A stretch of 64,000 nt of DNA, taken from the NCBI RefSeq assembly GCF_030161435.1, contig NZ_BSSV01000002.1, forward strand, positions 434,001-498,000, read 5' to 3'. Origin of the DNA: Thalassotalea loyana. Its GTDB lineage: Bacteria; Pseudomonadota; Gammaproteobacteria; Enterobacterales; Alteromonadaceae. Shown here piece by piece: positions 45,250 through 54,222 of the stretch (position 1 is its first letter; each line of letters opens with the position of its first letter). The position numbers and the translations under genes are program-made. The notes under the pieces are model-generated. The model ran no database searches. It was not told where the DNA came from and saw nothing but the letters and a program-made list of their open reading frames with translations.

Positions 45250-45611
45250 AAATATCCATGTTGTTGTAAATTTGAGGCTAATACCTCAGCGTTTACTGGC
45301 TTCCTGAGAAACGCCTTTGCTCCTAGTTCCAGCACTTTGTTTTGCATTTCAGGTTGAATATCGGCTGAAATCACAAACACAGCGGTGTCAAGATTTAACT
45401 TTTGAATTCCTTGAAGTACACCTACGCCATCAATATCGGGCATAGTAAGATCGAGAAAAAGTACATCAACATCATTATTGCGTAATAACGTTAACGCTTC
45501 TCTGCCATTGGTTGCCGTTTGGATATCAACTTGCCACTGTTCAGGGAGTGAACGAAGTACTTGTTTACGGGCAAGGTTAGAGTCATCACAGATCAGAACT
45601 GACGAGCTCAT
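45246..45611 (-). CDS. CheY-like single-domain response regulator
   Basis: A 121-residue receiver domain with no output domain. Acid pocket Asp9-Asp10 (LICDDSN), phosphoacceptor Asp in LFLDLTMPDIDG (about residue 53), Ser in FVISAD and Lys in FLRKPV. First gene of the operon; probable partner of the CheC-like phosphatase, through which it could control the diguanylate cyclase. No kinase gene is adjacent. Confidence 0.92.
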   Translation of the reverse strand: MSSSVLICDDSNLARKQVLRSLPEQWQVDIQTATNGREALTLLRNNDVDVLFLDLTMPDIDGVGVLQGIQKLNLDTAVFVISADIQPEMQNKVLELGAKAFLRKPVNAEVLASNLQQHGYL

Positions 45612-45741
45612 GTAGGGAATCCTTTGTATTATTCTTGTTATTTGCAGATAATTTAACTTATCTGACCATTTTTTTAAACAAAAAATTTACAAAGAATAAA
45701 GCGCTATTATTTATCAATAACATAGCGCTATATTAGGTAAT

Positions 45742-45834
45742 CTATATCGCCATCATTTGAAAAACAACAAGCGAAATTACAGCAGAAAAAAGGTAGATTG
45801 CGATCATTTTTACACTATCTGAACGTGTTTCCAT
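45742..45834 (-). CDS. 30-residue predicted small membrane protein
   Basis: A peptide starting METRSDSVKMIAIYLF and ending with SAVISLVVFQMMAI: a short charged head and one membrane-spanning segment of about 20 residues. GGAG lies nine bases upstream of the ATG, and a hairpin (AGCGCTAT, 45700-45707, with ATAGCGCT, 45722-45729) follows the stop, as expected for a separate transcript. It lies in a 315-base gap between the cheY-like gene and ygjP. I recognise no family; single-span proteins of this size often regulate a membrane complex. Evidence is the ribosome site, hydrophobicity and terminator-like hairpin. Confidence 0.5.
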   Translation of the reverse strand: METRSDSVKMIAIYLFSAVISLVVFQMMAI

Positions 45835-45926
45835 ATCAACAACTCCAAAAGATTGATTCACGCTAATAGTAGCGAAATCACATCATTTTTCTGTTGCTTC
45901 TTTTTACTTTAGGTAACAACTTGTAA

Positions 45927-46619
45927 TCAAGCGAAAACACTCAAGGATCTCTGGTGTGTTTTAATCCACTGTCGATGTTCATTAAAATCTGGCATGTACT
46001 GGCCAACAAGTTGCCAAAAGGCTGATGAATGATTCATGTGCCGCAAATGGCAGAGTTCGTGGACAATAATATAATCAATCGTATGATCACTCATCATCGC
46101 GAGCAAAGAGTTGAAGGTGAGCTGTCTTCGAGAGTTGCAACTCCCCCACCTTGATTTGTATTGTCGCACTTTAAAATCGACAGGCGTGAGTTTTGTCTGT
46201 TCAACCCAATAAGGGAGCCGGTTAAAAATCTTGGTTTCAATAACCTCTTGAAAATAAGATGCGAGCTGCTCTTTTACAAATTGAGCCCTGTCAGCTTCTT
46301 GTATTTCATCACTTACTTCAACAAATAGTCGGCTGTCATGGTATATAACAGGAGATTTTGCTTTAGAGATGTAGGTAATTTCAGTTAACTTGCCATCAAA
46401 CATAACTGACGTACCATCCTTAAATAGCTCTTGCTTCGTTGCAATTTCGGAGATACTTCGTTGTAACTTTTGACCAATCCATTGCGATTTTTGCAATAAA
46501 AACTCATCAATTTGAGCTTGGCTTAAAAAGTGTGGCGCACGCACAAACACTTGCCCTTCTTTCACTGAAATAGCGAGTGTTTTTCGTTTAGCGCTGCGGG
46601 CTAATTGATATGAAAACAC
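45927..46619 (-). CDS. YgjP-like (WLM/DUF45) zinc metallopeptidase
   Basis: A 230-residue protein of the YgjP family (PF01863). The gluzincin-type motif HELCHLRHMNHS gives HExxH with a third His downstream, and KSRWGSCNSRRQLTFNSLLAM is the family hallmark before it. Cytoplasmic; the substrate is unknown, but the fold is related to Wss1/SprT-type proteases that act on DNA-protein crosslinks. It starts 6 bases after yebG and thus shares its SOS promoter. Confidence 0.85.
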   Translation of the reverse strand: MFSYQLARSAKRKTLAISVKEGQVFVRAPHFLSQAQIDEFLLQKSQWIGQKLQRSISEIATKQELFKDGTSVMFDGKLTEITYISKAKSPVIYHDSRLFVEVSDEIQEADRAQFVKEQLASYFQEVIETKIFNRLPYWVEQTKLTPVDFKVRQYKSRWGSCNSRRQLTFNSLLAMMSDHTIDYIIVHELCHLRHMNHSSAFWQLVGQYMPDFNEHRQWIKTHQRSLSVFA

Positions 46620-46625
46620 AGAAGA

Positions 46626-46940
46626 CTATGCTACATCTTTTGTGTTTTCTTCAGGAGCTGATTCTTTCTTTGCAGTTTTCTTCGGTGTAACAGCTTTTGC
46701 TGCTGGCTTCGGTTTTTTAGCTTGTAGTGCAATCAACACATCTTCACGATTTGACGCTAAAAATACACTTAGTTCTTCAGCAATGTCTTCAGATAATTCA
46801 ACTGGCGCTTTCGCTAACATTTCTGTTAAGTTATCGGCCATATCGAGCATTTTATCGTATTCGTCTGCCGCCTTCTTATCCATAAATGTTTTTACCTCCG
46901 CGTTTTGGCGAATCACTACATAACGAGCTTCAACTGCCAT
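46626..46940 (-). CDS. yebG: DNA damage-inducible protein YebG
   Basis: A 104-residue protein that aligns along its first 60 residues with E. coli YebG: MAVEARYVVIRQ, DKKAADEYDKMLDMADNL and PVELSEDIAEELSVFLA. The tail is Lys/Ala/Pro-rich and disordered. YebG is an SOS gene of unclear biochemical role. A perfect LexA box lies about 60-75 bases upstream of its start. The downstream ygjP gene is in the same transcript. Confidence 0.9.
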   Translation of the reverse strand: MAVEARYVVIRQNAEVKTFMDKKAADEYDKMLDMADNLTEMLAKAPVELSEDIAEELSVFLASNREDVLIALQAKKPKPAAKAVTPKKTAKKESAPEENTKDVA

Positions 46941-46999
46941 TAGAATTCCTCTTGTTCAAACCGATAATTGTTAGTTAGATAGTTAACCCACCTAACTAA

Positions 47000-47015
47000 C
47001 TGTATGAATTGACAG
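47000..47015. promoter_or_regulatory. LexA (SOS) box
   Basis: CTGTATGAATTGACAG, an exact CTGT-N8-ACAG match, upstream of yebG. An additional dyad GTTAGTTAG / CTAACTAAC lies between it and the start codon (about 46971-47000). SOS control of yebG is established in E. coli. Confidence 0.88.
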
Positions 47016-47088
47016 TAACACAAATAAAAACTGATTAAAAGATGACTACTTAGGATAATTTCTATAATCAACAATAAGCGCCAAGCTA

Positions 47089-48888
47089 TTAGTACCCTTG
47101 TGCCTGTCCATCTTTGCGCATTTCACTCGCGCCATGATAAACCCCTGTTTTCAAATCTTTCATAATTGCTTGATATCCGCCAAATGGACCACTCGTAATA
47201 TGAATCTTGTGGCCTTTTTTCTGGAGCGCCCTAACCACTGAGGCACTGATACCACTTTCCAACTCGAGTACGCCACCATCTTTCATGCGACCCTCCCATG
47301 TTGGCGAAGTAGAGCCTTTGTGATGAAATCTAGCTGCATCACCCGCCTGCTGAACATTCATTCCAAAATCAATAATATTACTCACCATTTGAGCATGACC
47401 TTGTGGTTGCATCGCACCTCCCATTAAGCCAAAGCTTAAGAAAGGCTTATCATCTTTCGTGATAAATGCTGGAATAATGGTATGAAATGGTCGCTTACCC
47501 GGTTCATATACATTTGGATGGCCTGGCGTTAATGAATATTGTGCGCCACGGTTTTGGAAAATAAACCCCAACCCGTCGGCAACTAATCCAGTACCCATTC
47601 CACGATAATTACTTTGGATTAGACTGACCATCATGCCGTCTTTATCAGCGACCGTCAGATAAATCGTGTCACCTTCGATCAATTTAGGGTGACCGTGATC
47701 AACTTCTAAAGCGGCTTTGTTCGCATCGATGAGCTCTGCTCGTTTTGCGCCATATTCGTCTGATAACAAATAATCCAAGTCAATATTGACGTAGTCTGGG
47801 TCCGCGTAAAATCTAGCTCTGTCTTCAAAAGCAAGTTTTTTAGCTTCCGTCATTAAATGCAAATAATCAGAGCCATTATGCTCCATGTTGCCCAATTCGA
47901 AATTTTTCAATACTGACAACATTTGTAGCGCTGCGATCCCCTGACCATTTGGTGGTAATTCCCAAACGTCATAACCTCTGTAGTTAATTGCAACGGGATC
48001 TACCCACGTGCTGGTATGCTCAGCAAAATCGTTAAACCTTAACGGCCCGCCAATACGCTTAAAATAGGTATCTATTGTCTTGGCAATATCGCCTTTGTAA
48101 AACGCATCCCTACCACCCTCGGCAATTTTCGCTAAAGTATTTGCTAAATCCGGATTCTTAAAAACTTGCCCTTCTACAGGGGCTTTCCCATCGATGAGAA
48201 AAGTCGATTGATAATTTGCTATCTCTTCAATTTCGCCAGCCTTGTGTAATCGCTCATAACGCTTTTGATAAATATCCATGTAATAGGCGATAACTTCGGT
48301 AACCGGGAAGCCTTCCCTTGCATAATTAATTGCTGGTGCTAAGTTCTGCTTCATCGGCAACTTGCCAAACTTTTCATGTAACTCGAACCACGCATCAACA
48401 GTGCCTGGCACAGTAACAGGTGGCGTTCCCCAATTTGGAATTTGGCTCACATCACCAATTTTTTCTTGAAGCTGCGCTAGTGTTTGTCCTTGAGCTGAGC
48501 GCCCTGAACCGTTCAAGCCATAGAGTTTTTTTGTTTTTGGATCCCAAACAATGGCGAACAAGTCTCCGCCAATACCATTACCAGTTGGTTCCATTAAACC
48601 TATTGCGGCATTTGCTGCAACCGCCGCATCCAATGCACTGCCACCTTCTTGTAAAATATCAATAGCCACTTGTGAGGCCAAAGGATGTGAAGTTGCAGCC
48701 ATACCATTAACTGCAAGCACAGGAGAACGTGTTGCCCATGGCGCTCCAACTACCCTGTCACCACGACCATCTTCACGCATCTCTACATATTTATTTGTTA
48801 CGTCATCTTTTATTAGGCTTGAATCTCCAGCGTATGCGACGGGTGAAAGTAGTAAACAACAACTGGTGACATAAGTAAGTAGTTTCAT
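47089..48888 (-). CDS. ggt: Gamma-glutamyltransferase (periplasmic)
   Basis: A 599-residue Ntn-hydrolase that cleaves gamma-glutamyl bonds of glutathione and peptides in the periplasm. Signal peptide 1-20 (ending VAYA). The proenzyme should self-cleave before Thr408 (EGDTIYLTVADKDG). Other motifs: NGMAATSHPLASQVA, EPTGNGIGGDLFAIVWD, QSNYRGMGTG and LSFGLMGGAMQPQGHAQM. The start is ATG at 48888. It is divergent from the S9 peptidase gene, with 297 bases between them that hold no convincing gene. Confidence 0.95.
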   Translation of the reverse strand: MKLLTYVTSCCLLLSPVAYAGDSSLIKDDVTNKYVEMREDGRGDRVVGAPWATRSPVLAVNGMAATSHPLASQVAIDILQEGGSALDAAVAANAAIGLMEPTGNGIGGDLFAIVWDPKTKKLYGLNGSGRSAQGQTLAQLQEKIGDVSQIPNWGTPPVTVPGTVDAWFELHEKFGKLPMKQNLAPAINYAREGFPVTEVIAYYMDIYQKRYERLHKAGEIEEIANYQSTFLIDGKAPVEGQVFKNPDLANTLAKIAEGGRDAFYKGDIAKTIDTYFKRIGGPLRFNDFAEHTSTWVDPVAINYRGYDVWELPPNGQGIAALQMLSVLKNFELGNMEHNGSDYLHLMTEAKKLAFEDRARFYADPDYVNIDLDYLLSDEYGAKRAELIDANKAALEVDHGHPKLIEGDTIYLTVADKDGMMVSLIQSNYRGMGTGLVADGLGFIFQNRGAQYSLTPGHPNVYEPGKRPFHTIIPAFITKDDKPFLSFGLMGGAMQPQGHAQMVSNIIDFGMNVQQAGDAARFHHKGSTSPTWEGRMKDGGVLELESGISASVVRALQKKGHKIHITSGPFGGYQAIMKDLKTGVYHGASEMRKDGQAQGY

Positions 48889-49185
48889 AAACAGCTCATC
48901 TATTATTAATTATCATTTTTTGAACAGTAAGATTTATCCTAACGCAAAAATTTCGTGTCCAAAACCTAGTAACACTTGATACAACACTAAATACGATGAA
49001 GAGTCCTTTTTGGCCGACAAAAAACAAAATTCGTCGCTCAACTTTATTACTCGTGAATTCAACTAAAAAGCATTTAATCGCGTGCGGATCGTGTTAGCAT
49101 CTTCACCACTTTGCTCAACATGCATAAATGCTAGTGAGCCACAAAATCGATTTAAGATAAACACAATAAGAATAGGTTGTTATCG

Positions 49186-51465
49186 ATGAGAAAGATCATC
49201 CCTTTGCTTGCAAGTTGTTGGGTCATTAGTCCACTTGCAGCCGCTGAACAGGTCAGTACCGAAACATATAAAAAAGCAGAACAACAATTATCATCAACGA
49301 CAAGCGAGTTGGTATTTGGAACTGTTGATTACCCTACTTGGATAGGCGACACCTTATATTACCGCAGTCACACAAAAGATGGCCGCCGTTTCTTCAAGGT
49401 AGACGCTCAATCACAGAAAAAGTCTTTAGCGTTCGATCATCAGCAGCTGGCAAGTGCATTAGCACAAGCAAGTCAAACAGAAGTGGATATGAATAAACTT
49501 CCGTTAAGTGCGCTGAAATTTAATCAGGATGAATTGCTTAAAGTCTCGTTGAAAAAGAAATTTTACCTCTGTGATTTGAAGTTGTATCGCTGCGACCTAA
49601 AAGAGCCGAGAGTGAGCAAAACCGAGTTTCTATCACCAGATGGCCTAAAGACAGTCTTCATAAAAGAGCATAACCTTTGGCTACGGGAACTAGCTAACGG
49701 ACAAGAGACGCAACTAACCTACGATGGGCAAGAAAATTTTGGCTATGCAACCAATAATGCTGGCTGGATTCGTAGCAAAAAGCCTGTTGTAAAGTGGTCT
49801 CCAGATTCTTCAAAATTAACAACCTTTCAACATGACAGTCGAAAGGTGGGTGATATGGCCGTAGTATCAACCAATGTGGGTACACCGAAAATCGACGTTT
49901 GGAAATATCCAGTACCCGGTGACGAACATGTGTTCAAAATTCGTCGCGTGATTATTGATATCGATAACAAAAAAGTCATACCACTAAAGATGCCAATAGA
50001 CGAGCATCGTTCTACGATAACAGACCATGTTGCTGGTCGAGATGGCTCATTGCTGGATATCGATTGGTCAGAAGATAGTAATCACTTTGCTTTTGTATCG
50101 TCGAGTCGAGATCACAAAGAGGCAACCGTAAAAATTGCAAATGCGAAAACAGGCGATGTCAAAACGGTATTCACAGAGACTGAAGAAACATTCTTTGAGT
50201 CAGGCGTTGGTGGGATTAGCTGGCGTTATTTAGATAAAACCGATGAGATTCTTTGGTTTTCACAACGCTCAAACTGGGGTCATTTCTACGTAGTTGATGC
50301 CTCCACAGGTAAGATCAAAAAACAATTAACAAAAGGCGACTGGACCGTTATTAAACTTGTCCATTTAGATCAAAATGCAGGGAAAATTTGGTTTACTGGC
50401 GCCGGTCGTGAAGGTACAGACCCATATTTTCACTCACTTTACCGCATTAACTTAGACAGCTCAGATTTAACGCTTTTAACACCGGAAAAGCAACACCATA
50501 GAATTTCATTAAGTCAAAACGGAAATTACTTTTTAGATCGCTCGTCTACATACAATGAAGCAGAGACTAGCTTTATTCGTTCAACAAAGACAGGTAAAGG
50601 CTTTGCTATCGAATCGATGGACATCAGCGAACTTAGCGCTAACGGTTGGCATGCTCCTGAGCCATTTGTCGTCAAAGACAGAGATGGCAACTACGACCTT
50701 CATGGCTTGTTGTATAAGCCAAGCGACTTTGATCCTAATAAGTCTTACCCTGTAATTAATTATTTGTATCCGGGGCCACAAGTCGGTTCTATCAGAGGCC
50801 GTCACTTCAGAGCATCACGAGGCGACAATCAAGCAATAGCAGAACTCGGTTTTATCGTCATAGAATTAGATGCACTAGGTACACCTGGCCGCTCAAAAGC
50901 ATTTCATGAATTTTACTATGGCAAGATGGGCGACAGCGGTATCCCTGATCAAGTTGCAGCGATAAAGCAGTTAGGTAAAAAACACCGTTGGATTGATACC
51001 TCAAAAGTTGGTATCTGGGGACATTCAGGTGGCGGATTTGCGTCTACTCGTGCGCTATTAACTTATCCAGGTTTCTATCAGGTTGCAGTGTCTCAAGCGG
51101 GTAATCACGACAACAGAAACTACGCCGATGAATGGGGTGAAAAGTGGCATGGCATGCTAGAGAAAAATGAAGATGGCACAACAAATTATGATAGCCAAGC
51201 AAACCAATTAATTGTTGAAAACCTAAAAGGTAAGTTGTTGCTTGCTCACGGAACAACAGATACAAACGTTCCCCCGTACAACACGTTATTGGTCGTCGAA
51301 GCGTTAATCGAAGCAAATAAAGATTTTGATATGCTTATGCTACCTAACAGAGGACATGGTTTTGCTCGTGAACCTTACATGATGCGCAAACGATGGGATT
51401 ACTTTGTACAGCACTTAATGGGCGCAACGCCGCCTAAAGAATTTACTTTTACCAAGAAGAAGTAG
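49186..51465 (+). CDS. Exported prolyl-oligopeptidase family S9 peptidase (DPP IV-type)
   Basis: A 759-residue peptidase. Signal peptide 1-19 (ending PLAAA). A beta-propeller domain fills about residues 45-480, followed by the alpha/beta-hydrolase domain with triad Ser614 (GIWGHSGGGFAS), Asp692 (GTTDTNVPPYN) and His724 (NRGHGF). The overall plan is that of bacterial dipeptidyl peptidase IV, which removes Xaa-Pro or Xaa-Ala dipeptides. A TTG at 49177 is in frame; the ATG at 49186 begins at the signal peptide. It is followed by a strong terminator. It probably takes part in use of external peptides. Confidence 0.92.
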   Translation: MRKIIPLLASCWVISPLAAAEQVSTETYKKAEQQLSSTTSELVFGTVDYPTWIGDTLYYRSHTKDGRRFFKVDAQSQKKSLAFDHQQLASALAQASQTEVDMNKLPLSALKFNQDELLKVSLKKKFYLCDLKLYRCDLKEPRVSKTEFLSPDGLKTVFIKEHNLWLRELANGQETQLTYDGQENFGYATNNAGWIRSKKPVVKWSPDSSKLTTFQHDSRKVGDMAVVSTNVGTPKIDVWKYPVPGDEHVFKIRRVIIDIDNKKVIPLKMPIDEHRSTITDHVAGRDGSLLDIDWSEDSNHFAFVSSSRDHKEATVKIANAKTGDVKTVFTETEETFFESGVGGISWRYLDKTDEILWFSQRSNWGHFYVVDASTGKIKKQLTKGDWTVIKLVHLDQNAGKIWFTGAGREGTDPYFHSLYRINLDSSDLTLLTPEKQHHRISLSQNGNYFLDRSSTYNEAETSFIRSTKTGKGFAIESMDISELSANGWHAPEPFVVKDRDGNYDLHGLLYKPSDFDPNKSYPVINYLYPGPQVGSIRGRHFRASRGDNQAIAELGFIVIELDALGTPGRSKAFHEFYYGKMGDSGIPDQVAAIKQLGKKHRWIDTSKVGIWGHSGGGFASTRALLTYPGFYQVAVSQAGNHDNRNYADEWGEKWHGMLEKNEDGTTNYDSQANQLIVENLKGKLLLAHGTTDTNVPPYNTLLVVEALIEANKDFDMLMLPNRGHGFAREPYMMRKRWDYFVQHLMGATPPKEFTFTKKK

Positions 51466-51470
51466 CTAAA

Positions 51471-51500
51471 AAATCCCTGTCAGAGATGACAGGGATTTTT
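51471..51500. terminator. Intrinsic terminator, bidirectional
   Basis: 12-bp perfect stem AAATCCCTGTCA (51471-51482) with TGACAGGGATTT (51487-51498), GAGA loop, T run. It ends the S9 peptidase gene and the convergent iadA transcript. Confidence 0.87.
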
Positions 51501-51510
51501 CACCGCATGG

Positions 51511-52674
51511 TTAAAAATAAGCCTGCGTTTTTTTCACTTGCTCTTTCAGCAAGAACTTACCACTTGCAATAACACTTTGAACGTCATACGTCTCGCCATC
51601 AAGTATGGTGATATCAGCGTCGCCGTCTACTTGTAACCTTCCCTTTGAGCGCAATGACAGAATATCAGCTGGCGAGCTTGTAATGCTCCGCAATGCTGCG
51701 TCGATATCGACATTATATTTCACAACAGCATCAACAAAAGACTGATGAAGTGATTTTACCTTGCCCACTTGTAAATCAGTCAACCTACCCTGTTCATCGA
51801 AGACAGGAAGGCTCGCGTTGCCATCGGAGCTCATGGTCAATTGCGAAATGTCGACGCCAGCCTCAAGTGCTTTTGCTAAAGCCTGCGCAGCTTCAATTTC
51901 GCCTTGTTCAAGAATTTGCTCCGTGGTGCTCGTCGTAAAATCGATAAAGCCACCTTGCTTGGCATAATGAATACCATCTGCTAACAACTCTTTTGTACGA
52001 TTGATATGGGTTGGGTAGAATTGTGTGATTGGCACCGCCGTGTTGCTCACAACCTGGCGTAATAAATCTAAGCCTTGTCTATCATCCCCAACATGGATAC
52101 TAACAACCCCCGCTTTATCCGCTAACATACCTCCCGTTCTTGCTTGAGAAGCGACGTTAGCCAGTGCCAAGTAGTCCATCGGCGTAGCACGATGATCTGA
52201 TATTGCCACTTCTCCGACACCAATGAACTCATCAATTAACATGATATCTTTGGTTATCGATTCCGTAATTGTTACAGCCGGCAGGTGATAGGAGCCCGTG
52301 TAGCAATAAACCGATAACCCCAAGGACTTTAGCTCTTTAGCTTTGGCAAGTAAGTTCTCTAAGCTGCGCGTCACAGCATCTGTACCCAAAACACCAATCA
52401 AGGTTGTGACACCTCCTTGAACTGCATCATCGATATGCATTTCAGGTGTACGTGTCGTAAACCCTCCTTCACCACCGCCTCCGGTAATGTGTACAAGAGA
52501 GTCAACAAACCCCGGTACGACGAGATTGCCACTAACATCTATTTCTTCGACAAACGGGTATCCATCAATGGATATTTCATCTTCTATGGCGATGATTTTA
52601 CCACCGCCAATTAAAACATCTTTGCACCCAAGATCATTAGGTGCGTATACTCGACCCTGTTTTAATAATTTCAT
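51511..52674 (-). CDS. iadA: Isoaspartyl dipeptidase, with an altered metal motif
   Basis: IadA is a cytoplasmic binuclear-zinc amidohydrolase that splits beta-aspartyl dipeptides; with cyanophycin it would turn beta-Asp-Arg into Asp and Arg. The 387-residue protein aligns with E. coli IadA throughout: TGGGGEGGFTTRTPE, LGTDA, CYTGSYHLP, GVGEVAISDHR (Glu155 where E. coli has the carboxylated Lys), His194, His223 and Asp284 (SSDGNAS). The usual HxH metal motif is LxH here: D58-S59-Leu60-V61-His62, codon CTT, one base from CAT. Activity is thus uncertain. It follows the YfcC gene by 27 bases. Confidence 0.92.
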   Translation of the reverse strand: MKLLKQGRVYAPNDLGCKDVLIGGGKIIAIEDEISIDGYPFVEEIDVSGNLVVPGFVDSLVHITGGGGEGGFTTRTPEMHIDDAVQGGVTTLIGVLGTDAVTRSLENLLAKAKELKSLGLSVYCYTGSYHLPAVTITESITKDIMLIDEFIGVGEVAISDHRATPMDYLALANVASQARTGGMLADKAGVVSIHVGDDRQGLDLLRQVVSNTAVPITQFYPTHINRTKELLADGIHYAKQGGFIDFTTSTTEQILEQGEIEAAQALAKALEAGVDISQLTMSSDGNASLPVFDEQGRLTDLQVGKVKSLHQSFVDAVVKYNVDIDAALRSITSSPADILSLRSKGRLQVDGDADITILDGETYDVQSVIASGKFLLKEQVKKTQAYF

Positions 52675-52701
52675 TAATTTCTCATTTAATTTGTAAGCTA
52701 A

Positions 52702-54153
52702 CTAACTGAAATTCATCAGTACAGCTATCACGACAAAGCTTGCTGCAAGTGCAATCAGCACCAACATGAATTTAGCGATAAACTTAGCCCAAACAACCCA
52801 ATCGACTTTCGCAACACCAAGACAACCAATGAGTGACGCCGATGTTGGAATAATAATATTTGTTAACCCATCGCCAAGCTGAAAAGCGAGTACCGCGACC
52901 TGTCTGGTAACCCCCACCAGATCAGCCAACGGCGCCATTAATGGCATCGTTAACGCAGCTTGCCCTGACCCAGAAGCAATAAAAAAGTTAAACACCGATT
53001 GAAAAGCCAACATAAGTAGCGCAGATATATAGCTTGGAAAATCGCCAATCAACAATCCTGCATAATGTAGTAGTGTATTTAATACCGAAGGTTGAGAAGG
53101 GTCATCACCTCCTAACAAAATGACAATACCTTTAGCCATACCTACGATCATTGCAGCAGGAAGTAATTCTTGAGCACCATGCTTAAACGCATCTGCCGCA
53201 TCATTTAACAAGATACGTTTGCCTAAAACTGCGACTGCAGCAATGACACACCCCATGGCAAAGAATTGGCTTGCTATTTCTGGCAAGTAATACCCTTTTT
53301 CAACAACTCCCCAAATAACCCATACAATGGCTAATCCAAAAATGGAAAGAATGATCGAATCAACTTTAGTGAACTGACCTTGAGAAAGTGAATTTAGCGT
53401 ATCGATGGAAGATTCGCTCGATGTTGCCTTAATAGCATTGGCATGCCTCATCGTAAAAACTACGCCAACCGCTGTAAATACGAGCCACATTGTCATGCGA
53501 AATGGCGCTCCCGATAGTAAAGGAACATCAGCAATGCCTTGAGCAATAGCAACACTAAAAGGGTTCATCCAAGAAGCAGCAAAGCCAATTTGTGTCGCCA
53601 CATAGGTGACCAATACCGTCGTTAGCGCGTCATAACCTAGCGCTCTCATTAATGGCAGTAGTACGATACAGAAGGCTATTGCTTCTTCACCCATACCAAA
53701 AATTGCACCTCCTAACGAAAACATAACAAAGAGAATCGGGATAAACAGAAACTCTAGTTTTTTTGTTCGATTAATGAGAGCAAGAATGCCATTGTTGACT
53801 GCACCAGTTTTCATCACGATACCGAATGCACCTCCGGTAATAATGATAAACATCATGACGCCAATTGCTGAGCCCCACTTGGTGCCCGAGACCATGCCTT
53901 CAAAGGCAAAGTTGAAAAAGCCAACGCCTCCACTATCGGCAAAAATAGGAACACCTTGTGTTTCTACCAATGAAAAACTTTCAGCAATGATCATTGCTTT
54001 TTCGCCATTATCCGGCTCAGTCATTTTGAATTGACCAGCAGGAATAACATGCGTTAGAAGCGCCGCAACAAGGACTACAAAGAATAGAATTATCAATGCG
54101 TCAGGCATTTTCGAAGAAGGCGTTAACACCTTTTCTTGGTTTAAATCTTTCAC
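52702..54153 (-). CDS. YfcC family membrane carrier, probably basic amino acid or dipeptide
   Basis: A 483-residue integral membrane protein with about 12 membrane segments (MPDALIILFFVVLVAALLTHVIPAG as the first, in two parts; GMGEEAIAFCIVLLPLMRALGYD; SGSGQAALTMPLMAPLADL). YfcC proteins belong with the DcuC/ArcD-related carriers and are thought to move basic amino acids or organic acids. The context suggests arginine or Asp-Arg import. The frame opens at a TTG (54219) inside a hairpin; the GTG at 54153 after the hairpin is preferred, and an ATG at 54108 is also possible. Confidence 0.83.
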   Translation of the reverse strand: MKDLNQEKVLTPSSKMPDALIILFFVVLVAALLTHVIPAGQFKMTEPDNGEKAMIIAESFSLVETQGVPIFADSGGVGFFNFAFEGMVSGTKWGSAIGVMMFIIITGGAFGIVMKTGAVNNGILALINRTKKLEFLFIPILFVMFSLGGAIFGMGEEAIAFCIVLLPLMRALGYDALTTVLVTYVATQIGFAASWMNPFSVAIAQGIADVPLLSGAPFRMTMWLVFTAVGVVFTMRHANAIKATSSESSIDTLNSLSQGQFTKVDSIILSIFGLAIVWVIWGVVEKGYYLPEIASQFFAMGCVIAAVAVLGKRILLNDAADAFKHGAQELLPAAMIVGMAKGIVILLGGDDPSQPSVLNTLLHYAGLLIGDFPSYISALLMLAFQSVFNFFIASGSGQAALTMPLMAPLADLVGVTRQVAVLAFQLGDGLTNIIIPTSASLIGCLGVAKVDWVVWAKFIAKFMLVLIALAASFVVIAVLMNFS

Positions 54154-54184
54154 GAGTCGACTCTGGTTATTGAAGGAAAGGAAT

Positions 54185-54215
54185 ATGGCTACTTTAGTGA
54201 AACTGAAGTAGCCAT
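54185..54215 (-). promoter_or_regulatory. Hairpin between the receptor gene and the YfcC gene
   Basis: 10-bp perfect stem ATGGCTACTT (54185-54194) with AAGTAGCCAT (54206-54215), 11-base loop, followed on the minus strand by a pyrimidine-rich but not T-pure stretch. It could be a partial terminator that lowers carrier expression relative to the receptor, a common arrangement after TonB receptor genes. Confidence 0.5.
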
Positions 54216-54222
54216 ACAATGC

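Noticed and set aside
48996-49097. 33-codon frame between ggt and the S9 peptidase gene
   Set aside because: No ribosome site before its ATG and no recognisable composition.
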